Part shown: positions 8,338 to 16,841 of the stretch, in pieces
How the letters are laid out: each line of letters starts with the position of its first letter
Numbering within the stretch: the stretch's first letter is position 1
Source: Pseudomonas sp. 10-1B
GTDB lineage: Bacteria > Pseudomonadota > Gammaproteobacteria > Pseudomonadales > Pseudomonadaceae
Assembly: GCF_000935045.1 (NCBI RefSeq)
Contig: NZ_JYKS01000031.1
Location: 97,522-161,521, forward strand
DNA: 64,000 nt
Direction of reading: 5' to 3'
Translations under genes and position numbers: made by a program
Notes under the pieces: model-generated
Database searches by the model: none
What the model was told of the DNA's origin: nothing
Seen by the model: the letters and a program-made list of their open reading frames with translations, nothing else

Positions 8338-8771
8338 GCCAGGCCGTACAGCGAATCCAGGCCCCGGGCCTGGACGAGCTGGCCACGGCCAGCTGGTCCA
8401 ACGCCCTGTTGATCGGCAACGAGCTGGTGATGTCCGGCATGACCGCCCATCCGGCAACGCGCCAGGCCGCCGAAACCGGCGCGCCGCTGGATGCCTACAC
8501 CCAGACCCTGCAGGTCCTGGGCAAGGCCAAGGCGCTGGTCGAGGCCGCTGGCGGGCATGTCGGCAACCTGTACCGGTTGACGGTGTACGTCACCCGGATC
8601 GCCGACAAGGACGCCGTCGGCCGCGCGCGTCGCGACTTCTTCGAGGGGTTCGCCTGCTACCCCACCTCCACCCTCGTCGAAGTCAGCGCCTTGGTGTTCC
8701 CTGAACTGCTGGTGGAAATCGAAGCCAGCGCCCGGCTCGACATTGACTTGCGCACTGCGCCATCGAGGTGA
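8334..8771 (+). CDS. RidA-family protein lacking the deaminase arginine
   Basis: 145 residues of the YjgF/YER057c/UK114 (Rid) family, overlapping the oxygenase gene by 4 bp. The body has the usual signature (YTQTLQVLGKAKALVEAAGGHVGNLYRLTVYVT and LVEVSALVFPELLVEIEA). In canonical RidA the sequence before VEV is P-A-R-S and its Arg is essential for 2-imino acid hydrolysis; here the residues are P110-T111-S112-T113, so the Arg is missing. It is therefore not a housekeeping RidA. Rid relatives without Arg include ring-cleavage-pathway enzymes such as 2-aminomuconate deaminases, which would fit this cluster, but that is an inference. Confidence 0.87.
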   Translation: MSQAVQRIQAPGLDELATASWSNALLIGNELVMSGMTAHPATRQAAETGAPLDAYTQTLQVLGKAKALVEAAGGHVGNLYRLTVYVTRIADKDAVGRARRDFFEGFACYPTSTLVEVSALVFPELLVEIEASARLDIDLRTAPSR

Positions 8772-8774
8772 CCG

Positions 8775-9734
8775 ATGTCCAACTCCCCCACCCTCACCGC
8801 GCTGGTCCATACCCTGCGCCATGAAGCCGAAGGCATCCTCAGCGTCGAACTGCGCCCCTGGGGCGATACTGTGTTCCCACCGTTCGAAGCAGGCTCGCAC
8901 ATCGACCTGCACCTGCCCAATGGCCTGGTGCGCAGCTACTCGCTGCTCAACTCGCCAAGCGACCAGGGCCGCTATGTCGTCGGTATCCTGCGCGACCGCA
9001 ACAGCCGCGGTGGCTCGAAGTTCGTCCACGAACAACTGCGGGTCGGCACCCAGCTGAACATCTCGCCACCGCGCAATAACTTCCCCCTCGACCCACAGGC
9101 CAGCCACAGCGTGCTGGTGGCCGGCGGCATCGGCATCACGCCGATCTACTGCATGTTCCGCCAGCTGCTGGCCCTGGGCAAATCCGCCGAGCTGATCTAC
9201 TGCGCCCGCTCGCGCAAGGAAGCGGCGCTGCTGGAAGAACTCAGCGGCCTCGGCGCCAAGGTGGTCTACCACTTCAACGACGAGAAGAACGCCATGCCGA
9301 ACCTGGCCAGCTACCTGGCCGGCCGCCCGAGCGACACGCACTTCTACTGCTGCGGCCCGACGCCGATGCTCGACGCCTTCGAAAGCACCTGCGAAAGCCT
9401 CGGCTACCCGCATGCACACATCGAACGCTTCACCGCCGCCGAACTGCCGCCATCGGAAGATGCCCAGGACAGCTATAGCGTCGAGTTGAAGAAGTCTGGC
9501 AAGACGCTCGCTGTCGAACCGGGGCTGAACCTGCTCGATCTGCTGCTCGAAGCGGGGTGCGATGTCGAGTACAGCTGCCGCGAAGGCGTCTGTGGCTCCT
9601 GCGAGACCCGGGTACTGGAGGGTGACATCGACCATCGCGACGGAGTGCTGACCAAGGCCGAACGGGCTGCGAATACCTCGATGATGGTGTGCGTTTCCGG
9701 CTGCAAGAGCCGACGCCTGGTGCTCGATCTTTAA
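8775..9734 (+). CDS. Oxygenase reductase, FMN/NADH plus plant-type ferredoxin domain (VanB/PDR type)
   Basis: 319 residues. The order of domains is that of phthalate dioxygenase reductase: a flavin-binding barrel (RSYSLLNSP near residues 54-62), an NAD-binding domain (GGIGITPIYCM near 116-126, CCGPTPML near 194-201) and a C-terminal 2Fe-2S ferredoxin with Cys-x4-Cys-x2-Cys (CREGVCGSC) and a fourth Cys in MMVCVSGC. It should pass electrons from NADH to the Rieske oxygenase encoded two genes upstream. It is the last gene of the operon, being followed by a hairpin terminator. Confidence 0.92.
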   Translation: MSNSPTLTALVHTLRHEAEGILSVELRPWGDTVFPPFEAGSHIDLHLPNGLVRSYSLLNSPSDQGRYVVGILRDRNSRGGSKFVHEQLRVGTQLNISPPRNNFPLDPQASHSVLVAGGIGITPIYCMFRQLLALGKSAELIYCARSRKEAALLEELSGLGAKVVYHFNDEKNAMPNLASYLAGRPSDTHFYCCGPTPMLDAFESTCESLGYPHAHIERFTAAELPPSEDAQDSYSVELKKSGKTLAVEPGLNLLDLLLEAGCDVEYSCREGVCGSCETRVLEGDIDHRDGVLTKAERAANTSMMVCVSGCKSRRLVLDL

Positions 9735-9755
9735 ACGGACTGCCTGCGCGCTATT

Positions 9756-9786
9756 GGCCGACCATAAAGAGTCGGCCTTTTTTTTA
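9756..9786 (+). terminator. Rho-independent terminator of the catabolic operon
   Basis: A 7-bp perfect stem GGCCGAC (9756-9762) and GTCGGCC (9771-9777) with an 8-nt loop is followed directly by a run of nine T residues. It lies 22 bp after the reductase stop, so the operon ends here and the porin has its own promoter. Confidence 0.88.
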
Positions 9787-9998
9787 GTTCGCCACAGCAT
9801 TTTTAGCGTCGGTGAGATCGAGCGCCACCTCAGAACCCAAACCAAGCACCTGGTAGCCCTCACCCTATCTCCCCGCCCCCCCTGCTATTTATTCGCCGGC
9901 AAAACAAAACAGCCTCATTAACGTTCATTGTGCACTTTGGACGCACCACAACAGCACCGCCTTGTTACGTTCTTTCCAACCGTTCCAAATACGGTACA

Positions 9999-10011
9999 AA
10001 TCAACACGTTT
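9999..10011 (+). promoter_or_regulatory. Possible IHF-binding site
   Basis: The sequence AATCAACACGTTT matches the IHF consensus WATCAANNNNTTR at all but the last position. It lies about 60 bp upstream of the sigma-54-type promoter, the usual place for IHF-assisted looping. Confidence 0.45.
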
Positions 10012-10068
10012 CAAATATAAATAATTGATTCAACTGATTTTTTTAAAAATACCAACACACCCCTGCAC

Positions 10069-10084
10069 TGGCACAGTTCCTGCT
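10069..10084 (+). promoter_or_regulatory. Sigma-54-type promoter of the porin gene
   Basis: TGGCACAGTTCCTGCT has the -24 GG and -12 GC dinucleotides at the required spacing and matches TGGCAC-N5-TTGC except for C in place of the first T. It lies 164 bp upstream of the porin start, giving a long 5' leader. No activator gene for it is seen nearby. Confidence 0.6.
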
Positions 10085-10248
10085 CTTTCTTCCCCGTATT
10101 CATAGCTCAAACAGCATCTCATATATAAAACAATAAAAACCCAACCTTCCAGTTATCCGCGTGCCACATCAACTTCCCAAGGTTTGCCTGTTTCAAGGCC
10201 GGGACCAGTGTTGCCAGCGGAAACTGCTCAACCTTGTGGGGCATCGAT

Positions 10249-11478
10249 ATGAACAAATATGTGATAAGCCTGGGCCTGATCATCGGCAGTTGCGCCGCTT
10301 TCGCCTCCGAGCCTGGCCCTGCGGCACCGGACCAGCCACCTGCGGTGAAAAAACCGTTCCCGCACATCGCCTGGCGTAGCGACGATGGCGAGAGTTCGCT
10401 GGATATCGGTGGCGCCCTGCGGGTGAACTACCGGGACGAACATTGGGACACCACCGAGAACAACGGGCGCTTTCTCTTCGATACCTTCCGCGTGGATGTC
10501 CAGGCCAGCCACAAGCGCCTGTTCAGCGATGTCGGCTACTGGTTCCAGGACGACGGCAAACACTCGATCGACCGGGGCTTCGTCGGCTACCGCTTCAGCC
10601 CCCAGGCCAACCTGCAATTAGGCGCACCGTTCAAGCCCTTCGGCCTGGAGCCCTACCCACAGTTCGGCTGGAGCTATCACATCCCGTTCTTCATGGGCTA
10701 CGGTGTCAGCGCTGGCACGGGCCTCAAGTACAGTTACAAAGACGCGCAATGGGACCTGCAACTCGGTTATTTCCCACGCATGCTGCCGTCGGGCATCCGT
10801 TACTCGCCGGAAGTCGGCCGCTACAGCGATCTGGACGACAATGCCGTGCCCTTCACCCAGTCGCGCCAGGACAACGAAAAACGCAACCAGCTCAACGCTC
10901 GCGTTGCCCGCACCTTCAGCGGCGATGGCTGGAAAACCGAGCTCGGTGCGTCGCTGGCCACCGCCGAGCTGTACAACGCCACCACCCATGACGACGGTGA
11001 CTACTGGGCTGCCGGCGTACATGCCCTGTTCAACCACGGGCCCTGGACCGTGACCGGCCAGGCGATCCGCTATGAGTACGACCCGAAGAACCCCGCCGGT
11101 GTCAGTGACGATGCCGTGCTGATGGGCGGCAACGGCCTGACCCCGGCCTACCTGATCGCCTCGAAGGCGACCATCGCCGCGCTCAACGTCGGCTATGACG
11201 TGTTCACGCCGAAGCTGGGCCAGTTGAAGAAGATCAAGTTCTACACCGACTACAGCCGCATGATGAAAGATGAAAGTGGCTGGGACGATTCGCAGATGTT
11301 CACCGTCGGCGCGCAGTTTCTGGCGATGCCGATCATGGCCTGGGTCGACCTGACCTGGGCGCGCAATGCCAACCCATTTGGCGGGGCAGAAAACGGCACG
11401 GGATGGACCAGTACCAGCTCGGTAGGCAGCAATGACTGGTATTACCGGACCAATATCAATATCGGCTACTACTTCTGA
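10249..11478 (+). CDS. Outer-membrane porin (OprO/OprP-like barrel)
   Basis: 409 residues from the ATG at 10249; the ATG 15 bp upstream would only put five residues before the signal peptide. Residues 1-23 are a signal peptide (MNKYVISLGLIIGSCAAFAS). The rest alternates short amphipathic strands with aromatic girdles (GALRVNYRDEHW, FSDVGYWFQDDG, NINIGYYF) and ends in Phe, as outer-membrane barrels do. It has no OprD signature. The strand pattern resembles phosphate-selective-type porins widely used in Pseudomonas for organic acids as well. It probably takes up the substrate of the upstream cluster, judging from position, but it has its own promoter. Confidence 0.82.
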   Translation: MNKYVISLGLIIGSCAAFASEPGPAAPDQPPAVKKPFPHIAWRSDDGESSLDIGGALRVNYRDEHWDTTENNGRFLFDTFRVDVQASHKRLFSDVGYWFQDDGKHSIDRGFVGYRFSPQANLQLGAPFKPFGLEPYPQFGWSYHIPFFMGYGVSAGTGLKYSYKDAQWDLQLGYFPRMLPSGIRYSPEVGRYSDLDDNAVPFTQSRQDNEKRNQLNARVARTFSGDGWKTELGASLATAELYNATTHDDGDYWAAGVHALFNHGPWTVTGQAIRYEYDPKNPAGVSDDAVLMGGNGLTPAYLIASKATIAALNVGYDVFTPKLGQLKKIKFYTDYSRMMKDESGWDDSQMFTVGAQFLAMPIMAWVDLTWARNANPFGGAENGTGWTSTSSVGSNDWYYRTNINIGYYF

Positions 11479-11499
11479 GTGTTGTATTGAGCGCACCAG

Positions 11500-11572
11500 C
11501 CCTATCGCCGGCAAGCCAGCTCCCACAGGCTCCCTACTGTACCTGTGGGAGCCGGCTTGCCGGCGATAGGGC
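11500..11572. repeat. REPIN, GCCGGC-type
   Basis: Two inverted REP arms, CCTATCGCCGGCAAGCCAGC and its complement-like partner ending in GGCGATAGGG, are separated by about 15 nt. The element lies just after the porin gene and may act as a 3' hairpin. Confidence 0.9.
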
Positions 11573-11636
11573 CAGTGAAGACAACACACAAAAAGGGCAT
11601 TACCATAAGCCGCCCTCCTGTAGCTGACCCCCGAAC

Positions 11637-12095
11637 ATGTCCTGCGACTACAAGATCGTGCTCTGGCGCCTGCAACAGGATGCCCACGGCTACCCACCTG
11701 CCTCGGTCGAAGGCCTCTGGGCAAGGCGTACCGCCAACGGTTACCAGGTCGACAGCATCCCCTTCCATGTTTACGGCATCGCCCCCGGCGACATCATCAG
11801 CACCACCGAAGAAGGGGAACAATCCTGGTTCCAAGCCCTGCAACATAGCGCAGGTTCATCGGTATTTCGCATCCGGGTGAAGGCCGCCGCTGATCTTGAG
11901 CAGGTTCGCACGGCAGTCGAGGAATTCGGCTGCCAGTGCCAAATCGAACCCGCAGTCAGGATGCTGGCCGTCGAACTACCGCCAACTCGTACCCTCGACA
12001 CCCTGCTCTACTACTTGCTGACCCAGCGCGATGCCGGCACCCTGGACTTCGAGGAAGGCGTGCTGCGCCACCCCATCCCCGAAGAGTTCCGCTAG
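11637..12095 (+). CDS. DUF4265 domain-containing protein
   Basis: 152 residues with no signal peptide or membrane segment. The segment VDSIPFHVYGIAPGDII followed by a central alpha/beta region (VFRIRVKAAADLEQVRTAVEEFGCQCQIE) is typical of the DUF4265 family of small soluble bacterial proteins. No reaction is known for the family. It stands alone between a REPIN and a convergent DMT transporter gene, whose end is 3 bp away. Confidence 0.78.
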   Translation: MSCDYKIVLWRLQQDAHGYPPASVEGLWARRTANGYQVDSIPFHVYGIAPGDIISTTEEGEQSWFQALQHSAGSSVFRIRVKAAADLEQVRTAVEEFGCQCQIEPAVRMLAVELPPTRTLDTLLYYLLTQRDAGTLDFEEGVLRHPIPEEFR

Positions 12096-12098
12096 GGT

Positions 12099-12980
12099 TT
12101 AGGCCTCGGCCAAGCGCGCGGCGGGCTTGCGGAACACGAACAGCAGGCCCACCACGATCAGCCCCATGCCCAGCAAGCTGAGCGGTGCCAGGCGGTTACC
12201 AAAGATCAGCAAGTCCATCACTGCGGTAACCGCCGGCACCAGGTAGAACAGGCTGGTGACATTGACCAGGTTGCCCTTGGCGATCAGCCGGTACAGCAGC
12301 AAGGTGGCCAGCAGCGAAACCACCAACCCCATCCACAGCAACGCCCCGACGAAGCCACCGGTCCATTGCACATGCAACGGCTGCAACGGCGCGAACAGCG
12401 CGCACATGGCAAAGCCGGCCAGATACTGCAGCGGCAGTGTACCCATGGGGTTATCGGTGATGCGCTTTTGCAGGATCGAGCCAAAGGTCATGCTGGCCAG
12501 CGCCAGCAGGGCGAACAACATCCCCGCCAGCGATACCCCACCCAGGTTGATGCCTTGGTAGACCACCATGATCAAGCCGCCCAGCCCCAACGCCAGGCCG
12601 AACAAACGGCTCCAGGAGCGCTGACGCTCCATCAGCACCACGGTAAGGATAGGTTGTACCCCCATGACCGTGGCCATGACGCCGGGTGTGACGTGGGTGT
12701 TGAGCGCCAACAGATAGAAGATCTGGTAAGCGCCGAGTAGCACACACCCGGTGCCCAGGGCACGCAGGATGGCCCCGCGACTGCGCGGCCAGCGCAGCCC
12801 CAGCAGCGGGCCGATCAGCAGCAGGCCGGCCAGGGCCAGCGCCGAGCGCAACAGCAGGAAGGCGAACGGGCTGGCATGCGCCAGGCCCAGCTTGGAGACG
12901 ATCGCCCCACTGCTCCACAGCAGGACGAACAGGCTGGTAGTGGCCGCCGAGGCCACGGATGCTTTGGTAAAGACAGACAT
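12099..12980 (-). CDS. DMT-superfamily (EamA) transporter
   Basis: 293 residues from the ATG at 12980, chosen because AGGTGG lies 6 bp upstream; an earlier ATG adds 11 residues with no such site. About ten hydrophobic segments form the two EamA repeats (ATTSLFVLLWSSGAIVSKLG, then LFALLALASMTFGSILQKRI for the second half). Members of the family export amino acids or metabolites from the cytoplasm. Substrate unknown. It ends 3 bp from the convergent DUF4265 gene. Confidence 0.88.
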   Translation of the reverse strand: MSVFTKASVASAATTSLFVLLWSSGAIVSKLGLAHASPFAFLLLRSALALAGLLLIGPLLGLRWPRSRGAILRALGTGCVLLGAYQIFYLLALNTHVTPGVMATVMGVQPILTVVLMERQRSWSRLFGLALGLGGLIMVVYQGINLGGVSLAGMLFALLALASMTFGSILQKRITDNPMGTLPLQYLAGFAMCALFAPLQPLHVQWTGGFVGALLWMGLVVSLLATLLLYRLIAKGNLVNVTSLFYLVPAVTAVMDLLIFGNRLAPLSLLGMGLIVVGLLFVFRKPAARLAEA

Positions 12981-13346
12981 GTATTGCCACCTGATATTAG
13001 GCGAATAAGCCAAACGGACGGCGTGCGCTTCAGCGTGGGAAGTAGCCGACCGTGTTCAGTAGGTTGCGTGTGCGAAAGGGTACGGCCAGAAGCCGATCAG
13101 CCCAGCACGACCACGCAAGGAGGCGGAGCTACGCCGCCTACGACGCCACTGACAGGTGGTGGGTAGTGACTGATCATGGCCGGCTGCTGGCTGCCACGCA
13201 CGACCATGCCCGCGACTGGCGCGATGGCAAAGCTGGTGGTGGAAGGGTTGGCTGGCATGAGCAGGTCTTCAGGGAAGATAAGTGTTTCGGAATATAGCGG
13301 TGAATTAGGGGATGGGCAATAGCTGACTTTATATGTTGCCTGGGCT
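12981..13346. other. Intergenic stretch without a convincing gene
   Basis: Upstream of the DMT gene I see nothing certain in these 366 bp. A minus-strand open frame of 53 codons (13097-13258, ATG at 13258) encodes a Pro/Val-rich peptide but has no ribosome site, so I do not call it. A REPIN follows. Confidence 0.4.
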
Positions 13347-13444
13347 GGCCTCTTCGCGGGTGAACCCGCTCCCACATGGTGCATCACCCCTTTCAAGGGA
13401 TGTGGAAATCCTATGGGAGCGGGTTCACCCGCGAAGAGGCCGGG
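13347..13444. repeat. REPIN, TTCGCGGG-type
   Basis: Inverted arms GGCCTCTTCGCGGGTGAACC and GGTTCACCCGCGAAGAGGCC flank about 55 nt, in the region after the lpxO stop. Confidence 0.9.
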
Positions 13445-13451
13445 CCTGCTA

Positions 13452-14387
13452 TCAGAACAACCAGCGGTAAAGCAGATACGCCACCACCACCGCCAGCACC
13501 GGCCGCAGCACACGGTAGGCCTTGGGGTTGGCGCGTTTGAACTGCTTCACATGGCCACTGATCTTGTTGCTGAAGCGCTTGCTCCAGGCATAGGCCTGGT
13601 TGATCCCGCCCACGCGTTCGTCATCGGTGTTCTGCGGCGCGGTGGCGCGGCCGAGGAAGGCGCTGACCTGGCGGTTGATGCGGGTCATCAGCGGGCTGCT
13701 CAGCGGGCGTTCGATGTCGCAGAACAGGATCACCCGGGTAACGTCGGTCTCGTTCTTGACCCAGTGCACGTAGGTTTCATCGAACATCACATCCTCGCCG
13801 TCACGCCAGGCGTAGGGCTGGCCGTCGACGTAGATGCGGCAGGCATCCGAGTTGGGCGTGGCCAGGCCCAGGTGATAGCGCAGGGAACCGGCGAACGGGT
13901 CGCGGTGCGGGTTCAGGTGGCTGCCGCCGGGCAACAGAGCGAACATCGCGCCCTTGACGTTAGGGATGCTGCTGACCAGCTCGACGGTGCGCGGGCACAG
14001 GGCTTCGGCCGATGGCAGCGGTTTGTCGTACCACTTCAGGTAGAAGCGCTTCCAGCCTTTCTTGAAGAACGAACCGAAGCCGGCATCGTTGTCCTTCTCG
14101 GCGGCACGGATGTAGCCCTCGTCGAACAGGCGCATGGCCTCTTCGCGGATTTCCTGCCAGTTGTCCTTCAGCACGTCCAGCTCGGGGAAGCGCTGGCGGT
14201 CCAGGTACGGCTTGGATGGCACGCCGGAAAACAGGTACATCAGGCTGTTATAAGGGGCGAACAGCGCCGAATGGTTGACGAACTGGCGCAACACCGGCAG
14301 GCGGGCCTTGCCGCGCAGGTGAACGAACAGCACACTGCCGAAAAACACCAGCAAGACACCCGCCTTGGCTGCAAAGGAAAAGGTCAT
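13452..14387 (-). CDS. lpxO: LpxO-type lipid A / aspartyl-asparaginyl beta-hydroxylase
   Basis: 311 residues. An N-terminal membrane anchor (AGVLLVFFGSVLFV) and a C-terminal hydrophobic end (VLAVVVAYLLYRWLF) bracket a 2-oxoglutarate/Fe(II) dioxygenase domain of the aspartyl/asparaginyl beta-hydroxylase family. The iron ligands are visible as HRDPF (His-x-Asp) and the distal His in DETYVHWVKN, and an Arg that would hold 2-oxoglutarate follows in VTRVILFCD. LpxO hydroxylates the 2-position of secondary acyl chains of lipid A at the inner membrane. The double anchor and length fit LpxO rather than soluble Asp hydroxylases. Monocistronic, with a REPIN at its 3' end. Confidence 0.85.
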   Translation of the reverse strand: MTFSFAAKAGVLLVFFGSVLFVHLRGKARLPVLRQFVNHSALFAPYNSLMYLFSGVPSKPYLDRQRFPELDVLKDNWQEIREEAMRLFDEGYIRAAEKDNDAGFGSFFKKGWKRFYLKWYDKPLPSAEALCPRTVELVSSIPNVKGAMFALLPGGSHLNPHRDPFAGSLRYHLGLATPNSDACRIYVDGQPYAWRDGEDVMFDETYVHWVKNETDVTRVILFCDIERPLSSPLMTRINRQVSAFLGRATAPQNTDDERVGGINQAYAWSKRFSNKISGHVKQFKRANPKAYRVLRPVLAVVVAYLLYRWLF

Positions 14388-14459
14388 GCTTTCACTCCTT
14401 GGGGAAGAGACAGGGCTGCGCGGCCTGCTCTCCTGAAAATCATCCGGCCATCATAAACC

Positions 14460-14494
14460 GATCCCGCCGAGGTAAAAACAACCTGGGCGGGATC
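14460..14494. other. Strong hairpin between cysK and lpxO
   Basis: GATCCCGCC (14460-14468) pairs perfectly with GGCGGGATC (14486-14494), and an inner AGGT/ACCT adds four pairs around a 7-nt loop. It lies downstream of cysK. It lacks a long U tract on either strand, so it may be a weak terminator or an mRNA 3' hairpin. Confidence 0.6.
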
Positions 14495-14560
14495 TCACTG
14501 ATGAAGATTTTGCAATGAACCAAGCCGCCGAACGTTGCGCCGGATCAGCGGCAGGGCCGA

Positions 14561-15535
14561 TTACTGCTGGTTTTCCTGCTCGCTGAACATGTCGCTGAAC
14601 AGCATGCTCGACAGGTAACGCTCACCCGAATCCGGCAGGATTACGACGATGGTCTTACCTTGCATTTCCGGTTTTTCTGCCAGGCGCACGGCCGCCGCCA
14701 TCGCCGCGCCACAGGAAATACCGCAGAGAATGCCCTCTTCCCGCATCAGGCGGATGGCCATGGCCTTGGACTCTTCATCGGTCACCGTCTCTACCTGGTC
14801 GACGATCGACAGGTCGAGGTTCTTTGGCACGAAGCCGGCACCGATACCCTGGATCTTGTGCGGGCTGGGCTTGAGCTCTTCGCCGGCCAGGGTCTGGCTG
14901 ATCAGCGGCGAAGCCACGGGTTCCACGGCCACCGACAGGATCGCCTTGCCTTGGGTATGCTTGATGTAGCGCGACACGCCGGTGATGGTGCCCCCGGTGC
15001 CCACGCCCGCCACCAGCACGTCGACCGCGCCGTCGGTGTCGTTCCAGATTTCCGGGCCGGTGGTCTTTTCATGGATCGCCGGGTTGGCCGGGTTTTCGAA
15101 CTGGCCCGGCAGGAAGTACTGGGCCGGGTCGGAGGCGACGATTTCGTTGGCCTTCTCGATGGCGCCTTTCATGCCCTTGGCCGGGTCGGTCAGCACCAGT
15201 TCGGCGCCCAGCGCCTTCAAGACCTTGCGCCGTTCCAGGCTCATCGAGGCGGGCATGGTCAGCATCAGCTTGTAGCCACGGGCGGCGGCGACGAAGGCCA
15301 GGCCGATGCCAGTGTTGCCCGAGGTGGGCTCGACAATGGTCATGCCCGGCTTGAGCTTGCCGCTGCTCTCGGCATCCCAGACCATGCTCGCGCCGATGCG
15401 GCACTTGACCGAATAGCCCGGGTTGCGCCCTTCGATCTTGGCCAGGATGGTCACGCCGCGCGGGGCGATGCGGTTGATCTGCACCAGCGGCGTGTTGCCG
15501 ATGGAGTGGGCGTTGTCTGCAAAGATACGGCTCAT
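14561..15535 (-). CDS. cysK: Cysteine synthase A (O-acetylserine sulfhydrylase)
   Basis: 324 residues from the ATG at 15535 (MSRIFADNAHSIGNTPLVQI); six more upstream codons are open but not typical. The PLP lysine sits in NPGYSVKCRIG, the substrate loop is EPTSGNTGIGLA, the phosphate-binding loop is GVGTGGTITGVSRYIK, and the carboxyl end carries LPDSGERYLSSMLF. The enzyme makes L-cysteine from O-acetylserine and sulfide. No cysE is adjacent. The length and the ERYLS ending favour CysK over CysM. Confidence 0.93.
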   Translation of the reverse strand: MSRIFADNAHSIGNTPLVQINRIAPRGVTILAKIEGRNPGYSVKCRIGASMVWDAESSGKLKPGMTIVEPTSGNTGIGLAFVAAARGYKLMLTMPASMSLERRKVLKALGAELVLTDPAKGMKGAIEKANEIVASDPAQYFLPGQFENPANPAIHEKTTGPEIWNDTDGAVDVLVAGVGTGGTITGVSRYIKHTQGKAILSVAVEPVASPLISQTLAGEELKPSPHKIQGIGAGFVPKNLDLSIVDQVETVTDEESKAMAIRLMREEGILCGISCGAAMAAAVRLAEKPEMQGKTIVVILPDSGERYLSSMLFSDMFSEQENQQ

Positions 15536-15669
15536 GGCAGGGGTCCTTGGCATGAAAAAAAGCAGGGAAAGACCTCAAGGGTAAGCCTGGGCCGATGGCC
15601 CGTAAAGCCTGTTCGAACTCCCTGGCCAAGCCCGCGGTCAACCACACAAGCCGCTTTGGAGAACCTGCG

Positions 15670-16743
15670 ATGAAAGGTCGCTACCGCTGGCCGCTGGTCG
15701 GCCTGGCCAGCCTGGTCATGCTGCTGATAGCCCTGCACCTGGCCCTGCCCTACCTGGTGCGCGACTACCTGAACGACAAGCTGGCCGACATGGGCGACTA
15801 CCGTGGCCAGGTGGCCGACGTGGACCTGGCCTGGTGGCGCGGTGCGTACCAGATCAACGGGCTGAAGATCGTCAAGACCACTGGCAAGGTCCCGGTGCCG
15901 TTTCTCGACGCACCGCTGATCGACCTGTCGGTGAGCTGGCATTCGCTGATCTACGACAAGGCCGTGGTGGCCGAGGTGACCTTCGAGCGCCCGGTGCTGA
16001 ACTTCGTCGACGGGGGCAGCAAGCAGGCGTCGCAAACCGGCCAGGGTACCGACTGGCGCCAGCAACTGGACAAACTGCTGCCGATCACCCTCAACGAAGT
16101 GCACATCGAAAATGGCACCCTGACCTTTCGCAATTTCAACTCGAAACCGCCAGTCGACCTCAAGGCCACCCGGCTGGACGCGCAGATCCGTAACCTGACC
16201 AATGTCCGTGACGAAAAAGGCCGCCGCGATGCGAGCTTCGAGGCCACTGCGCTCATAGCCGGCGATGCCAAGATGGAGAGCCGTGCCACCTTCGACCCGT
16301 TCAGTGATTTCGATGACTTCGAGTTTCGGCTTCGCGCCACCGGCATCGAACTGCGCAAGCTCAACGACTTCGCCAGCGCCTATGGAAAATTCGACTTCAA
16401 TGCCGGGCATGGCGATGTGGTCATCGAGGCCCAGGCCGAGAACGGCCGGTTGAACGGCTATATAAAGCCACTGCTGCGCGATGTCGATGTGTTCGACTGG
16501 CAGCAGGACGTCGAGGAAAAGGACAAGGGCTTTTTCCGTTCGGTTTGGGAGGCGCTGGTAGGCGCGACCGAGACCGTGCTGAAGAACCAGCCGAAGAACC
16601 AGTTCGCCACCCGTGTAGAACTGAGCGGCAGCGTGCACAAGCAGGATATCAGCGCCTTCGAGGCATTCTTGCAGATACTGCGCAACGGCTTTATCCAGGC
16701 GTTCAATGCGCGCTATGAGCAGCCGGCACCGAAGTCCGGCTGA
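15670..16743 (+). CDS. DUF748 domain-containing protein, membrane-anchored
   Basis: 357 residues. One N-terminal membrane segment (WPLVGLASLVMLLIALHLALP) is followed by a long periplasmic beta-rich domain with the repeating AsmA/DUF748 style (DYLNDKLADMGDYRGQVADVDLAWWRGAYQ, LTFRNFNSKPPVDLKATRLDAQIRNLT). Related AsmA-like proteins bridge or influence the outer membrane. It is shorter than typical DUF748 proteins. Divergent from cysK; no operon partner. Confidence 0.8.
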   Translation: MKGRYRWPLVGLASLVMLLIALHLALPYLVRDYLNDKLADMGDYRGQVADVDLAWWRGAYQINGLKIVKTTGKVPVPFLDAPLIDLSVSWHSLIYDKAVVAEVTFERPVLNFVDGGSKQASQTGQGTDWRQQLDKLLPITLNEVHIENGTLTFRNFNSKPPVDLKATRLDAQIRNLTNVRDEKGRRDASFEATALIAGDAKMESRATFDPFSDFDDFEFRLRATGIELRKLNDFASAYGKFDFNAGHGDVVIEAQAENGRLNGYIKPLLRDVDVFDWQQDVEEKDKGFFRSVWEALVGATETVLKNQPKNQFATRVELSGSVHKQDISAFEAFLQILRNGFIQAFNARYEQPAPKSG

Positions 16744-16841
16744 GCGGACGTGACGGGGCATTCAGGGACTGAATACCCGGTCTGCGTTTGCAGCCGCCTA
16801 GCCCCGCGTTATAGTCGGTAACAAATCGAAAATAGGTGTTG

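Larger units (their letters stand above)
9787..10248 (+). other. AT-rich regulatory region upstream of the porin gene
   Basis: These 462 bp have no convincing gene and are clearly richer in A and T than the flanks. They contain an inverted repeat TTGTG-N14-CACAA around 9928-9951, an IHF-like site (9999-10011), a sigma-54-type -24/-12 element (10069-10084) and long A/T tracts. The arrangement of activator-like dyad, IHF site and sigma-54 promoter fits control by an enhancer-binding protein. Confidence 0.6.

Noticed and set aside
13097..13258. Possible 53-residue minus-strand gene
   Set aside because: No ribosome site and no recognisable family; kept only as a remark in the gap entry.
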